Assembly: GCA_025963965.1 (NCBI GenBank)
Contig: JAOPZS010000008.1
Location: 1 to 48,998 of the forward strand
Source of the DNA: Solirubrobacterales bacterium
Lineage (GTDB): Bacteria; Actinomycetota; Thermoleophilia; Solirubrobacterales; Solirubrobacteraceae
Direction of reading: 5' to 3'
Length of the DNA stretch: 48,998 nucleotides
This document shows positions 33,019 to 42,082 of the stretch, piece by piece (position 1 is the stretch's first letter; every line of letters starts with the position of its first letter). The notes beneath the pieces are model-generated. The model was given only the letters and a program-made list of their open reading frames with translations, was not told where the DNA came from and did not search any database. A program made the translations under genes and the position numbers.

Positions 33019-35325
33019 ATGAACGCAGCGGGCGAACACGACCTCAGCGGACCCGCCGCGCGGACCGACACGGGACTCGGCGCGGGGCTGCCGGAGGGCG
33101 CCTATGCGGCGGCTGGATCAGCCCGCGGCGCCTACGCCGCGGGCCCCTCTCCGGCGAGCGCCGGGGCCGGGCCGGCCTCGCATTTGCCCGAGCCGCAGAC
33201 ACTCGAGCACCCTTCGCTCTACATCAACCGCGAGCAGTCCTGGCTCGACTTCAACGACCGCGTGCTGCAGCTCGCCGAGGACGAGCGCGTGCCGTTGCTC
33301 GAGCGGGTGAAGTTCTGCGCGATCTACACGACGAACCTCGACGAGTACTACATGGTCCGCGTCGCCGGTCTGCGCGACCAGATCGACGCCGGCGTCGAGA
33401 CCGAAGGGCAGGACGGCCGCACCCCGTCCGAGACGATCGCGCTGATCCGCGAGAAGGTGCTCGAACAGGGGCGGCGATTGACCGGCTGCTTCGAAGGGCG
33501 ACTGCGCCCGATGCTGTTCGACAACGACATCCGGATCGTGGCCGTCGACGAGCTCGACGACGAGCGCCGCGCCGAGCTCGCCCGCCATTTTCAGAAGGCG
33601 ATCTTCCCGGCACTTACCCCGCTCGCGGTCGCGCCGGGGCGGCCGTTCCCCTACATCTCCAACCTCTCGCTCAGCCTCGCCGTGCTGGTCCGCGACCCTG
33701 TCACCGAGCAGACGGTGTTCGCGCGCGTGAAGGTGCCGACGGAGATCCTGCCGCGCTTCGTCACGCTCCGCGGGGCAGCCGGCGAGCCTGCGCTGCTCGT
33801 GCCGCTCGAGGACGTGATCGCCAACCACCTCGACGCGCTGTTCCCGGGCATGGTGATCGCCGACTGCGATGTGTTCAGGGTCACGCGCGACGCCGACCTC
33901 GAGGTCTCCGACGACGCCGCCGACCTGCTCCAGGCGGTCGAGGACGAGCTGCGCCGCCGGCGCTTCGGCGAGATCGTACGGGTAGAGCTGGGCGCGCGCT
34001 GCTCCGAGCAGCTGCGCAGCTCGCTGACGAGCCTGCTCGGGGTCGAGGACGACGAGGTGTACCCCGTGGACGGGCTGCTCGACATGGGCGCCCTGTGGCA
34101 GATCGTCAAGCTCCCGGGGCACCCCGAGCTGCGCGACGAGCCGCTGCCCAGCGTCACCCACCCGCGGCTCCTGCGCCACGAGGGCGATCGCCCGGATGTG
34201 CTCGGCGCGATGCGCGAAGGCGACGTGCTCGTGCATCACCCCTACGACTCGTTCTCAACCTCCGTCGAGCGATTCGTGGAGCAGGCCGTCGCCGACCCGA
34301 ACGTGCTCGCGATCAAGCAGACGGTGTATCGCACGAGCGACGACTCGCCGCTCGTGCCGGCGCTGATCGACGCGACCGAACGGGGGAAGCAGGCGGTCGC
34401 CCTGGTCGAGCTGCAGGCGCGCTTCGACGAGCGCATGAACATCCACTGGGCGAAGGCGATGGAGGAGGCCGGTGTCCACGTCGTGTATGGCCAGCCGGCG
34501 CTGAAGACGCACGCCAAGTGCGTGCTGGTCGTACGCCGTGAGGGGGACGGCGTGCGCAACTACGTGCACATCGGCACCGGCAACTACCACTCCGCGACGG
34601 CCCGCCTCTACACCGACTTCGGCCTGTTCACCGTCGACGAGCAGATCACCGCGGATGTCGCCGACATGTTCAACTACCTGACCGGGTACGGCCGCCCGCT
34701 TCACTACCGCCGCGTGCTGACCGCTCCGAACATGCTGCGCGACGGCCTGATCGCCGAGATCGAGCGGACGGTCGCGGCGCATTCGGCCGAGCAACCGGCT
34801 CGGATCGTGATGAAGATGAACGCGCTCGTCGACGGCCGCTGCATCCGCGCGCTCTACGCCGCCTCGCAGGCCGGCGTGCAGGTCGACCTCAACGTGCGAG
34901 GCATCTGCTGCCTGCGTCCGGGCCTGCAGGGCATCTCGGAGAACATCCGCGTCGTCTCAGTCGTCGGGCGTCTGCTCGAGCACTCGCGCGTGTACGCCTT
35001 CCAGCGCGGCGACGAACAGGACATATTCATCGCCTCCGCGGACCTCATGCCGCGCAACCTCGACCACCGTGTGGAGCTCGCCGTGCCGATCCTCGAGCCA
35101 GGGCTGCAGGCGGAGCTGATCGACACGCTCGAACGAGCCTTCGCCGACAACCAGAGCTCCTGGGAGCTCGAGGGCGATGGCCACTGGCGCCGCCGCGAAC
35201 CGGCGCCGGGGGAGCGCCCGCGCAACATGCAGCTGGAGATCGCCGAGCTGCACGCCGTGCGCGCGAGCGATGCGCGGGTGATCGCCGAGCGTGGCGAGAG
35301 CGATGCTCGCGACGCGGTCGGCTGA
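33019..35325 (+). CDS. ppk1: Polyphosphate kinase 1
   Basis: A 768-residue enzyme that makes polyphosphate from ATP. After an Ala/Gly-rich N-terminal extension (residues 1-60, with a repeated GAYAA) come SLYINREQSWLDFNDRVLQL and NLDEYYMVRVAGL of the N domain. The autophosphorylated His is His498 in KTHAKC and the second catalytic His is His655 in LEHSRVYAF. Their 157-residue distance equals that between His435 and His592 of the E. coli enzyme. NYHSATARLYTDFGLF is also present. GAGAGG precedes the ATG. It closes a locus that imports, senses and stores phosphate. Confidence 0.95.
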   Translation: MNAAGEHDLSGPAARTDTGLGAGLPEGAYAAAGSARGAYAAGPSPASAGAGPASHLPEPQTLEHPSLYINREQSWLDFNDRVLQLAEDERVPLLERVKFCAIYTTNLDEYYMVRVAGLRDQIDAGVETEGQDGRTPSETIALIREKVLEQGRRLTGCFEGRLRPMLFDNDIRIVAVDELDDERRAELARHFQKAIFPALTPLAVAPGRPFPYISNLSLSLAVLVRDPVTEQTVFARVKVPTEILPRFVTLRGAAGEPALLVPLEDVIANHLDALFPGMVIADCDVFRVTRDADLEVSDDAADLLQAVEDELRRRRFGEIVRVELGARCSEQLRSSLTSLLGVEDDEVYPVDGLLDMGALWQIVKLPGHPELRDEPLPSVTHPRLLRHEGDRPDVLGAMREGDVLVHHPYDSFSTSVERFVEQAVADPNVLAIKQTVYRTSDDSPLVPALIDATERGKQAVALVELQARFDERMNIHWAKAMEEAGVHVVYGQPALKTHAKCVLVVRREGDGVRNYVHIGTGNYHSATARLYTDFGLFTVDEQITADVADMFNYLTGYGRPLHYRRVLTAPNMLRDGLIAEIERTVAAHSAEQPARIVMKMNALVDGRCIRALYAASQAGVQVDLNVRGICCLRPGLQGISENIRVVSVVGRLLEHSRVYAFQRGDEQDIFIASADLMPRNLDHRVELAVPILEPGLQAELIDTLERAFADNQSSWELEGDGHWRRREPAPGERPRNMQLEIAELHAVRASDARVIAERGESDARDAVG

Positions 35326-35337
35326 CGGCGCTCGCGC

Positions 35338-35808
35338 TCAGCCGACAGCCGGCGCGGGCAGTCCGTCGAGCACGGCCTTCAGCTCGTCGACCGATTGGAA
35401 GTCGAGCCCGAGGCGGTGATCGTGGCGATGGCGCACGATGCCCTGCTCGTCGATCACGATCACGGCGCGCTTGACGCCCAGGCGCGGCGAGTAGGCGTCG
35501 TAGGCGCCGGACACCTGCTTGTCGACGTCGGCGAGCAGGGGCACGTTCAACGAGTGCTTCGACGCGAACGCCTCGTGTGAGCCGAGGTCCTGCGAGGAGA
35601 TGCCGACCACCGTCGCGCCGAGCGCCGAGAAGTCATCTGCGCGGTCACGATAGGAGCAGAACTGTTTGGTGCAGACCATCGTGTTGTCGCCCGGGTAGAA
35701 CAGCAGCACGACCCGCTCGCCCCGGTGCTCGGAGAGCCTGAACGGACCGTCTGTGCCCTCGAGCTCGAAGTCAGGGGCCTGCTCGCCGACCTGCGGGGTC
35801 TTGGCCAT
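35338..35808 (-). CDS. bcp: Peroxiredoxin, Bcp/PrxQ type
   Basis: A 156-residue thiol peroxidase of the atypical two-Cys PrxQ group. Peroxidatic Cys46 and resolving Cys51 sit five residues apart in VCTKQFCSYRD, after FYPGDNT. The ATG at 35808 has AGGAGG eight bases upstream, so I reject the longer frame starting at 35841. It reduces peroxides with thioredoxin-like partners. Convergent to ppk1 with a 12-base gap. Confidence 0.92.
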   Translation of the reverse strand: MAKTPQVGEQAPDFELEGTDGPFRLSEHRGERVVLLFYPGDNTMVCTKQFCSYRDRADDFSALGATVVGISSQDLGSHEAFASKHSLNVPLLADVDKQVSGAYDAYSPRLGVKRAVIVIDEQGIVRHRHDHRLGLDFQSVDELKAVLDGLPAPAVG

Positions 35809-35940
35809 CTCGATGCCCTCCTGTCGTGAAACGCCCACCACCGGGCCGCTCGCCGCGAACCCGTGGCGCTGAGCATAACGGTCGTCCAGCCGCCCTCCGT
35901 GCGGCGCGCCTCGCCTGGCCGGTGCGCTAGAAAGGGGGCG

Positions 35941-37440
35941 ATGCGAGCCCGCCTACCGATCGGCCTCGGCGCCGCCGCCGTGGTCTGCGTGATGGCGGCG
36001 GCCTGCGGCAGCGCGACACCGGCCGACTCGAGCACGCCGACGATCGCCCCCTCGGCTATCCCCGCCGTCGCTGCCGGCGCCACACGGGTACTCGACTGGC
36101 CCGAGTTCGGCCTCGACCCGCAGCGCAGCGGCGTCGCGACCGGCTCGACCGGCATCACCGCCGGCAACGTCGCGCAACTCCACAGGCTGCGTGTCGCGCT
36201 GCCCGGGACAGTCGACTCGTCACCGGTCTACCTGCACGGCGTCGCCGTCGCCGGCGCGAGCCACGACACGATCGTCGTCACGACCACGTACGGCAGGACG
36301 CTCGCGCTCGACGCCTCGACCGGGAAGACGCTGTGGGCGTTCACACCGCCCGGCTACTCGAGCTGGGCAGGCAGCGCTCAGATCACGACCACCAGCCCGC
36401 TCGCCGATCCGGGCCGTCAGTTCGTCTACGCCGCCTCGCCGAACGGCCTGATCCACAAGCTCTCGCTGCAGAATGGCAGCGAGGCCTCCGGCTGGCCCGT
36501 GCGGGTGACGCTCGAACCGCGCCGCGAGAAGCTCGCGGCAGCGCTGAACATCGACGGTCGATACGTGATCGCGACGACCGGCGGCTACTTCGGCGACGCT
36601 CCCCCCTACCAGGGCCACGTCGCCCTGATCGACCGCTCCAGCGGCCGCCTGGCGGGCGTGTTCAACACGCTCTGCGCGAACCGCCGCGCCCTGATCGTGC
36701 CGAGTTCCTGCTCGGCGAGCGACTCGGCGATCCTCTCTCGCGGCGGCGCCGTCGTCGAGCCCGGCGGCGGGCGGATCCTGCTGGACACGGGCAACGGCCC
36801 ATGGAACGGCAGCACGAACTTCGGCGACAGCGTGCTCGAGCTGAGCGTGCCCGGCCTGCGGCTGCGCCAGTCCTTCACGCCCGTCAACCAGGCGCACCTG
36901 AACGAAACCGATACGGACCTCGGCTCCAGCGCGCCGGCAGTGCTCGGAGGCGACAGGGTGATGCTCGCCGGCAAGGACGGGATCCTGCGCGTGCTCGCCC
37001 TGTCACGGCTGAACGGCCACGCGCCTGGCAACACCCGCGCCCTCGGAGGCGAACTGCAGCGCCTGCAGATCCCCGGCGGCGGCGAGCTCTTCAGCGCACC
37101 GGCCGTCTGGCGCCACGGCGGCCACACGACCGCGTTCGTCGCCGATGAAGGCGGCACGGCCGCCTACGTCCTGCGGGGCGGGCGCCTGCTGCGCGCGTGG
37201 CAGAACTCGAATCCGGGAACCAGCCCGGTGATGGCCGGCGGCCTGCTCTACGTCTACGACCTGCACCAGGGTGGCGTCAACGTGTACCGCCCGTCCTCGC
37301 CACGCCCGCTGGCGAAGCTGCCCGGCTCCTCCGGGCACTGGAACAGCCCAATCGTCGCCGACGGGCACGTCGTAGAGCCCGAGGGCAACGGCAACGATCA
37401 CTCCCAGAGCGGCACTCTCGACATCTTCTCCGTGCGATAG
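35941..37440 (+). CDS. PQQ-repeat-like beta-propeller lipoprotein
   Basis: A 499-residue exported protein. The signal peptide RARLPIGLGAAAVVCVMAAAC ends in a lipobox. The mature part has propeller blades such as YGRTLALDASTGKTLWAF, GHVALIDRSSGRLAGVF and DGILRVLALSRLNG, each like a PQQ/quinoprotein alcohol dehydrogenase repeat. I see no metal or PQQ ligands of a true dehydrogenase, so a scaffold or binding role is as likely. I chose ATG 35941, preceded by AAGGGGG, over an ATG at 35863 that would bury the signal peptide. Confidence 0.8.
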   Translation: MRARLPIGLGAAAVVCVMAAACGSATPADSSTPTIAPSAIPAVAAGATRVLDWPEFGLDPQRSGVATGSTGITAGNVAQLHRLRVALPGTVDSSPVYLHGVAVAGASHDTIVVTTTYGRTLALDASTGKTLWAFTPPGYSSWAGSAQITTTSPLADPGRQFVYAASPNGLIHKLSLQNGSEASGWPVRVTLEPRREKLAAALNIDGRYVIATTGGYFGDAPPYQGHVALIDRSSGRLAGVFNTLCANRRALIVPSSCSASDSAILSRGGAVVEPGGGRILLDTGNGPWNGSTNFGDSVLELSVPGLRLRQSFTPVNQAHLNETDTDLGSSAPAVLGGDRVMLAGKDGILRVLALSRLNGHAPGNTRALGGELQRLQIPGGGELFSAPAVWRHGGHTTAFVADEGGTAAYVLRGGRLLRAWQNSNPGTSPVMAGGLLYVYDLHQGGVNVYRPSSPRPLAKLPGSSGHWNSPIVADGHVVEPEGNGNDHSQSGTLDIFSVR

Positions 37441-37625
37441 GGGCTCTCGCGCGAAGGGGTCACGTGGCGTTGCCGAGGGCGACCTGCCTAGCGGGGCGTG
37501 CGGGGCGACACACTTTTCATCGAGCGATAGCGAAGGTAGCTACGCCTGCATAGACACAGTGCGCACAGGTCGGGGCGAGATGACCGTTCCCGGGTCGACG
37601 CTCCCGCCGAACCCACCGCTTCCTC

Positions 37626-39035
37626 TCAGGCGCGGCCGGCCTCTTCGAGCAGCCCCAGCCAGAACTCGGTGCGCACCGGAAAGCTCGGAACAGCCTGGGC
37701 CAGCAGGGCGAGCGGCACCTGGGCGACGATCGCGACGGTCGCCGCGTGCAGCCCCTCCGCTACCTCGACGCCGACGAAGCTCGCGCCGACGATCACGCGG
37801 CGCTGCTCGTCGACCAGGATCGACACGCATCCGTCGGCATCGTGCCCGACGTAGGTCGAGCCGGCGTTCGCCTGTAGCGAGACGCGCGCCTCGCGCACCT
37901 GCAGCCCGGCCTCCCGGGCGCTCGCGAGCGTGTGTCCGACGGCCGCCACCTGAGGGTCGGTGAAGATCACGCGCGGCACGACCTCCCCGGCCGGCGAGGT
38001 CTCGAGCGGGTGCCCGAGGATCGCCGCTGCGGCGCTCCTCGCCTGGTGCTTGCCCATGTGCGTGAGCAGCGCCTTTCCGTTGAGGTCGCCGACGACGTAG
38101 AGCCAGTCATGCCCGCCGGCGCGCAGCTGGGAGTCGACGTGCACGTAGCCGCCCGGGTCGATCCCGACGGTCTCCAGGCCGAGGTCATCGCTGAGCGGCC
38201 GCCGGCCCGTGGCGACGAGCAGCTCGTCGGACTGCAGCTCGGTCGCGTCCTCGAGCGTCATGGCGATCGGCCCGTCCGCGTCGGCGCGCTTCACGGCGGC
38301 TGCCTTCGCCCCGAGCAGCAGGCGCACGCCGCGCTCGCGCAGCGCCTGCGCGACCAGCTCGGAGACCCACGGCTCCTCGCCGCCGATCAGCCGCTGCGCG
38401 GCCTCGACGAGCGTCACGTGTGCCCCGAGCGACGCATACGCCGAGGCCATCTCGACGCCGACGACACCGCCCCCCAGGATCAGCAGCGAGCCTGGGATCT
38501 GCTCAGCTGTCGTCGCCTCGCGGTTGGTCCATGGCGCCGCCTCGCGGAGCCCTGGGACGGGCGGGATCGCCGCGACGCTGCCGGTCGCGAGCACGATCGC
38601 CCTACGAGCACGCAGCAGGGTGTCGCCCACGCGCACGGCGCGCTCGCCCACGATGCGTGCGTGACCGCGCAGCAGCTCGATCGAGCGTTCCTCGAGCCAT
38701 GGCAGCTGCGCGGAGTCGTCGCGGTGGTGGATGACCTCGTCGCGCCGCGCGAGCACCGCCGGGACGTCGAGCTCCCCGCGCACGGCCTGGGCTGCACCCG
38801 CGACGCGCCGGGCCTCATGGAGGATCTCGGCGGGGCGCAGCAGCGCCTTCGAGGGCATGCAGGCGTAGTAGGAGCATTCGCCTCCGACGAGGTGGCGCTC
38901 GATCAGGGCGACCTCGAGGCCACCGCCGGCCAGCTTCCCGGCCGCGACCTCGCCCGCCGGACCGGCGCCGATGACGATCGCGTCGAGCTCCCGCTCAACG
39001 GGGCCGGTCGGGTCATCGGGCTGCTCGGCGGGCAA
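37626..39035 (-). CDS. FAD/NAD(P) pyridine-nucleotide disulfide oxidoreductase
   Basis: A 469-residue flavoprotein related to lipoamide dehydrogenase and mercuric reductase. FAD site AIVIGAGPAGEVAAGKLAGGG is at residues 19-39. Redox Cys54 and Cys59 lie in GGECSYYACMPSK. The NAD(P) site is LLILGGGVVGVEMASAYASLG and the second FAD site WLYVVGDLNG. The C-terminal dimer domain lacks the catalytic His-x-x-x-x-Glu: the corresponding stretch reads PSFPVRTE. The TTG at 39035 is supported by AAAGGAG five bases upstream. Substrate unknown. Confidence 0.85.
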   Translation of the reverse strand: MPAEQPDDPTGPVERELDAIVIGAGPAGEVAAGKLAGGGLEVALIERHLVGGECSYYACMPSKALLRPAEILHEARRVAGAAQAVRGELDVPAVLARRDEVIHHRDDSAQLPWLEERSIELLRGHARIVGERAVRVGDTLLRARRAIVLATGSVAAIPPVPGLREAAPWTNREATTAEQIPGSLLILGGGVVGVEMASAYASLGAHVTLVEAAQRLIGGEEPWVSELVAQALRERGVRLLLGAKAAAVKRADADGPIAMTLEDATELQSDELLVATGRRPLSDDLGLETVGIDPGGYVHVDSQLRAGGHDWLYVVGDLNGKALLTHMGKHQARSAAAAILGHPLETSPAGEVVPRVIFTDPQVAAVGHTLASAREAGLQVREARVSLQANAGSTYVGHDADGCVSILVDEQRRVIVGASFVGVEVAEGLHAATVAIVAQVPLALLAQAVPSFPVRTEFWLGLLEEAGRA

Positions 39036-39114
39036 TCGCGCTCCTTTGGCCTCGACGGGCCGTGGCCGCCTGTGGCGAGTGGCGGGCAATGCTAGAGCAC
39101 TAGCTGCGAGCGAG

Positions 39115-39120
39115 TAGCCT
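39115..39120 (+). promoter_or_regulatory. Candidate -10 element for a leaderless yqgE mRNA
   Basis: TAGCCT ends six bases before the ATG at 39127, and no ribosome binding site intervenes. It lies in the short divergent spacer with the disulfide oxidoreductase gene. Confidence 0.35.
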
Positions 39121-39126
39121 GCTGTG

Positions 39127-39678
39127 ATGTCCTCCGGATCGCTCGCGGGACGCCTGCTGCTGGCCTCGACGACGCTCGAGGACCCCAACTTCCTGCGGAC
39201 CGTCGTGCTGGTCGGAATGCACAGTGAGGAGGGCGCGCTCGGGCTGGTGCTGAACCGGCCGTCGACCTCGACGGTTGCCTCGGCCGTGCCGCAGCTGGAG
39301 GAGCTGGTCGAAGGGGAGCAGCCCGTGTACGTCGGCGGCCCGGTCCAGTCGAGCTCGATCGTGATGCTCGCCGAGTTCATCGACCCGGAGCCGGCGGGCC
39401 TGCTCGTGCTCGGGCGGATCGGCCTGCCCGCGCCGGAGGCGAGCATCGAGGACCTCGTCGCGGCGACGGCGCGGCGGCGGGTGTACGCCGGGTACGCCGG
39501 GTGGGGCGAGGGACAGCTCGACGCCGAGCTCGACCGCGGCGACTGGATCGCCCAGGACGCGCTCCCGGACGACGTGTTCTGTTCGCAGCCTGACGACCTG
39601 TGGAGCAGCGTCCTGACCCGCAAGGGCGGGCGCTACGCGCTGCTCGCGCGGATGCCGCTCGACCCCAGCCTCAACTGA
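39127..39678 (+). CDS. YqgE/AlgH family protein
   Basis: A 183-residue DUF179 protein. SLAGRLLLASTTLEDPNFLRTVVLV, GALGLVLNRP, YVGGPVQ and YAGYAGWGEGQLDAEL are the four conserved blocks of the family. Function is unresolved; members often sit by Holliday-junction resolvase or alginate genes. A GTG at 39124 is the alternative start. Convergent with nothing; followed 95 bases later by the MMPL gene. Confidence 0.9.
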   Translation: MSSGSLAGRLLLASTTLEDPNFLRTVVLVGMHSEEGALGLVLNRPSTSTVASAVPQLEELVEGEQPVYVGGPVQSSSIVMLAEFIDPEPAGLLVLGRIGLPAPEASIEDLVAATARRRVYAGYAGWGEGQLDAELDRGDWIAQDALPDDVFCSQPDDLWSSVLTRKGGRYALLARMPLDPSLN

Positions 39679-39772
39679 CTCTCGGCTACCCTCTGGGGGC
39701 GCGGGCCCCGCAGCGTTCTCTGCGCCCACCGCGCCGCCGGCAGCCATCTTCCCCCCGAGACTGGAGTCCGCC

Positions 39773-42082
39773 GTGCTGAAGCTCGCCCGCTGGTCAACGA
39801 CGCATCGAAAGTACGTGGTCCTGGGCTGGATCGTGCTGCTGCTCGTCGTCAACACGCTCGCGCAATCGGCCGGGACCAGCTACTCCAACAACTTCACCCT
39901 CCCCAACTCCGATGCGCAGCGGGCCGCGAACCTTCTGGACAGCAGCTTCCCGACTCAGGCCGGCGACCGCGACACGATTGTCTACAAGGTCGCCTCCGGC
40001 ACCGTCAATGACCCGGCGGTGCGAGCTCGCATGAGCGCGATGTTCGCGAAGGTGGCAAAGCTTCCGCACGTCAGCGCCGTCGTCAGCCCCTACGCGGGCG
40101 TCGCCGCTGGGCGTTCCGTCTCGGCCGACGGGCGGATCGCGTTCGCCACGGTCGTGTTCGACAAGAAAGCGAACCTGCTGTCCAAGAGCGCCCCCGAACG
40201 GGTGGTGAAGGTCGCGCGGGAAGCGGCTGGGCCCGGCCTCCAGGTCGAGCTCGGCGGCCAGGCGATCGAGATGACAGAGCAGCCGGGCTTCGGCGTCTCG
40301 ACGGCGGTCGGCCTTCTGGCTGCGATCGTCGTGCTGCTGCTGACCTTCGGCTCGCTGATCTCGATGGGACTGCCGATCGTCACGGCGCTGTTCGGCCTCG
40401 GCACAGGGCTCGGTGCGATCGCGCTTTTCACACACGTCGTCGACACGCCGAACTTCTCCACCGAGCTCGCCGCGATGATCGGCCTCGGCGTCGGCATCGA
40501 CTACGCGCTGTTCATCCTCACGCGCTTTCGCGAGGCCTATCGCACTCCCGGCCCGACGTTCGGCGATTCGCGCGAGTCGGTGCTGCAGGCGATCGACACG
40601 GCCGGGCGCGCCGTGCTGTTCGCGGGCACGACCGTCGTGATCGCGCTGCTCGGGATGATGCTGCTCGGCGTCGACTTCCTCTACGGCGTCGCGATCGCAG
40701 CTTCGATCGCCGTGCTGCTCGTGATGTTCGCCTCGCTCACCCTCCTGCCCGCGCTGCTGACGATCGCCGGCCACAAAGTGGCCCGGGGCAGCCGCCGCGC
40801 CAGGGCCCGCACCAAGCGGGAGGTGGCGCTCGCAAGCGACTCACCCGCCAACGGCGGCGGCACCGGCAACGGCGCCGGCACCACCGGCGACCCGCTCTCC
40901 GGCACCGGCGCGTGGCTGCGCTGGAGTCGCTTCGTCGGGGCGCGCCCGGCGGCGATCGCGCTGTTCTCGGCGATCGTGATGCTGGCGATCGCCGCGCCCG
41001 CGCTCGCTCTTCGCCTCGGCTCGAGCGACGCCTCCAACGACCCGTCCTCGCAGACCACGCACAAGGCCTACGAGCTCCTCGCCGAGGGCTTCGGCGAAGG
41101 CTTCAACGGTCCGCTGCTGGTCGTCGCCAAGGCACCCGGCAAGGCACCTGTCCAGTCACTGGCCAGGGCGATCGCCGCAACGCATGGTGTCGCCTCGATC
41201 GTGCCACCGAGGTTCAACCCCGCGGGGAACGTGGCGACGATCAGCGTCTATCCGAAGGCCTCGCCGCAGGCCTACGCGACGACGCAGCTGGTCGAACGGC
41301 TGCGCCGGCAGGTCGTGCCGCCACTCGAGCACGGCACCGGGATGCAGGTCTATGTCGGCGGCGTGACCGCCGGCGCGGTCGACTTCGCGACGACGCTCGG
41401 GCACAAGCTGCCGCTGTTCATCGGCGTGGTGGTGCTGCTCTCGGCGCTGCTGCTGCTGATCGTGTTCCGCTCGCTGATCATCCCGCTGCAGGCTGCCGTG
41501 ATGAACCTGCTGTCGATCGGCGCCTCGCTCGGCGTGATCGTCGCGGTCTTCCAGTGGGGCTGGCTGGGCAGCCTGTTCGGCGTGCAGAAGGGCCCGATCG
41601 AGTCGTTCATCCCGGTGATGCTCTTCGCGATCGTGTTCGGCCTGTCGATGGACTACGAGGTGTTCCTCGTCTCGCGCATCCATGAGCGCTGGACGCAGAC
41701 ACGCGACAGCGCCCGCGCGGTCGGCGACGGCCTGGCGCTGACGGGACGGGTCGTGACCGCCGCGGCGGCGATCATGGTCTGCGTGTTCCTCTCGTTCATG
41801 CTCGGCGAAGACCGCGTGATCAAGGAGTTCGGGTTGAGCCTTGCGAGCGCCGTTCTGCTCGACGCGCTGATCGTGCGCTGCCTGCTGCTGCCCGCGACCC
41901 TGCACCTGCTCGGACCGCTCACCTGGCGTCTGCCGGGATGGCTCGACCGGCTGCTGCCGCAGGTCAACATCGAGGGCACTCTGCAGGTGCTGCCGGCGGA
42001 CGGCACCGCCGGGGCCGGCTCCTCCGCGGGCACACCGGCGGGCCGCAACGGCGAGGTCGCGAGAGAGGGAGCGGAGGCCTGA
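39773..42082 (+). CDS. MMPL/RND-superfamily transporter
   Basis: A 769-residue membrane protein of the MmpL type: one N-terminal helix, a large extracellular porter domain (about residues 35-175), five helices, a cytoplasmic linker (about 335-380), then the same again. The two proton-relay regions GLGVGIDYALFILTRFREA and VFGLSMDYEVFLVSRIHERW hold the conserved Asp-Tyr pairs. Homologs export lipids or siderophores in actinobacteria. GTG start with GGAG upstream. The stop overlaps the next gene as CTGA. Confidence 0.9.
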   Translation: MLKLARWSTTHRKYVVLGWIVLLLVVNTLAQSAGTSYSNNFTLPNSDAQRAANLLDSSFPTQAGDRDTIVYKVASGTVNDPAVRARMSAMFAKVAKLPHVSAVVSPYAGVAAGRSVSADGRIAFATVVFDKKANLLSKSAPERVVKVAREAAGPGLQVELGGQAIEMTEQPGFGVSTAVGLLAAIVVLLLTFGSLISMGLPIVTALFGLGTGLGAIALFTHVVDTPNFSTELAAMIGLGVGIDYALFILTRFREAYRTPGPTFGDSRESVLQAIDTAGRAVLFAGTTVVIALLGMMLLGVDFLYGVAIAASIAVLLVMFASLTLLPALLTIAGHKVARGSRRARARTKREVALASDSPANGGGTGNGAGTTGDPLSGTGAWLRWSRFVGARPAAIALFSAIVMLAIAAPALALRLGSSDASNDPSSQTTHKAYELLAEGFGEGFNGPLLVVAKAPGKAPVQSLARAIAATHGVASIVPPRFNPAGNVATISVYPKASPQAYATTQLVERLRRQVVPPLEHGTGMQVYVGGVTAGAVDFATTLGHKLPLFIGVVVLLSALLLLIVFRSLIIPLQAAVMNLLSIGASLGVIVAVFQWGWLGSLFGVQKGPIESFIPVMLFAIVFGLSMDYEVFLVSRIHERWTQTRDSARAVGDGLALTGRVVTAAAAIMVCVFLSFMLGEDRVIKEFGLSLASAVLLDALIVRCLLLPATLHLLGPLTWRLPGWLDRLLPQVNIEGTLQVLPADGTAGAGSSAGTPAGRNGEVAREGAEA

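Noticed and set aside
37560-37620. GTTCCCGGGTCG-like string resembling a tRNA T-arm
   Set aside because: No acceptor stem, anticodon arm or CCA partner can be drawn around it.
37441-37625. Small gene or RNA in the convergent spacer between the propeller lipoprotein and the disulfide oxidoreductase
   Set aside because: No start with ribosome binding site, no stable long hairpin and no T-run; nothing supported.
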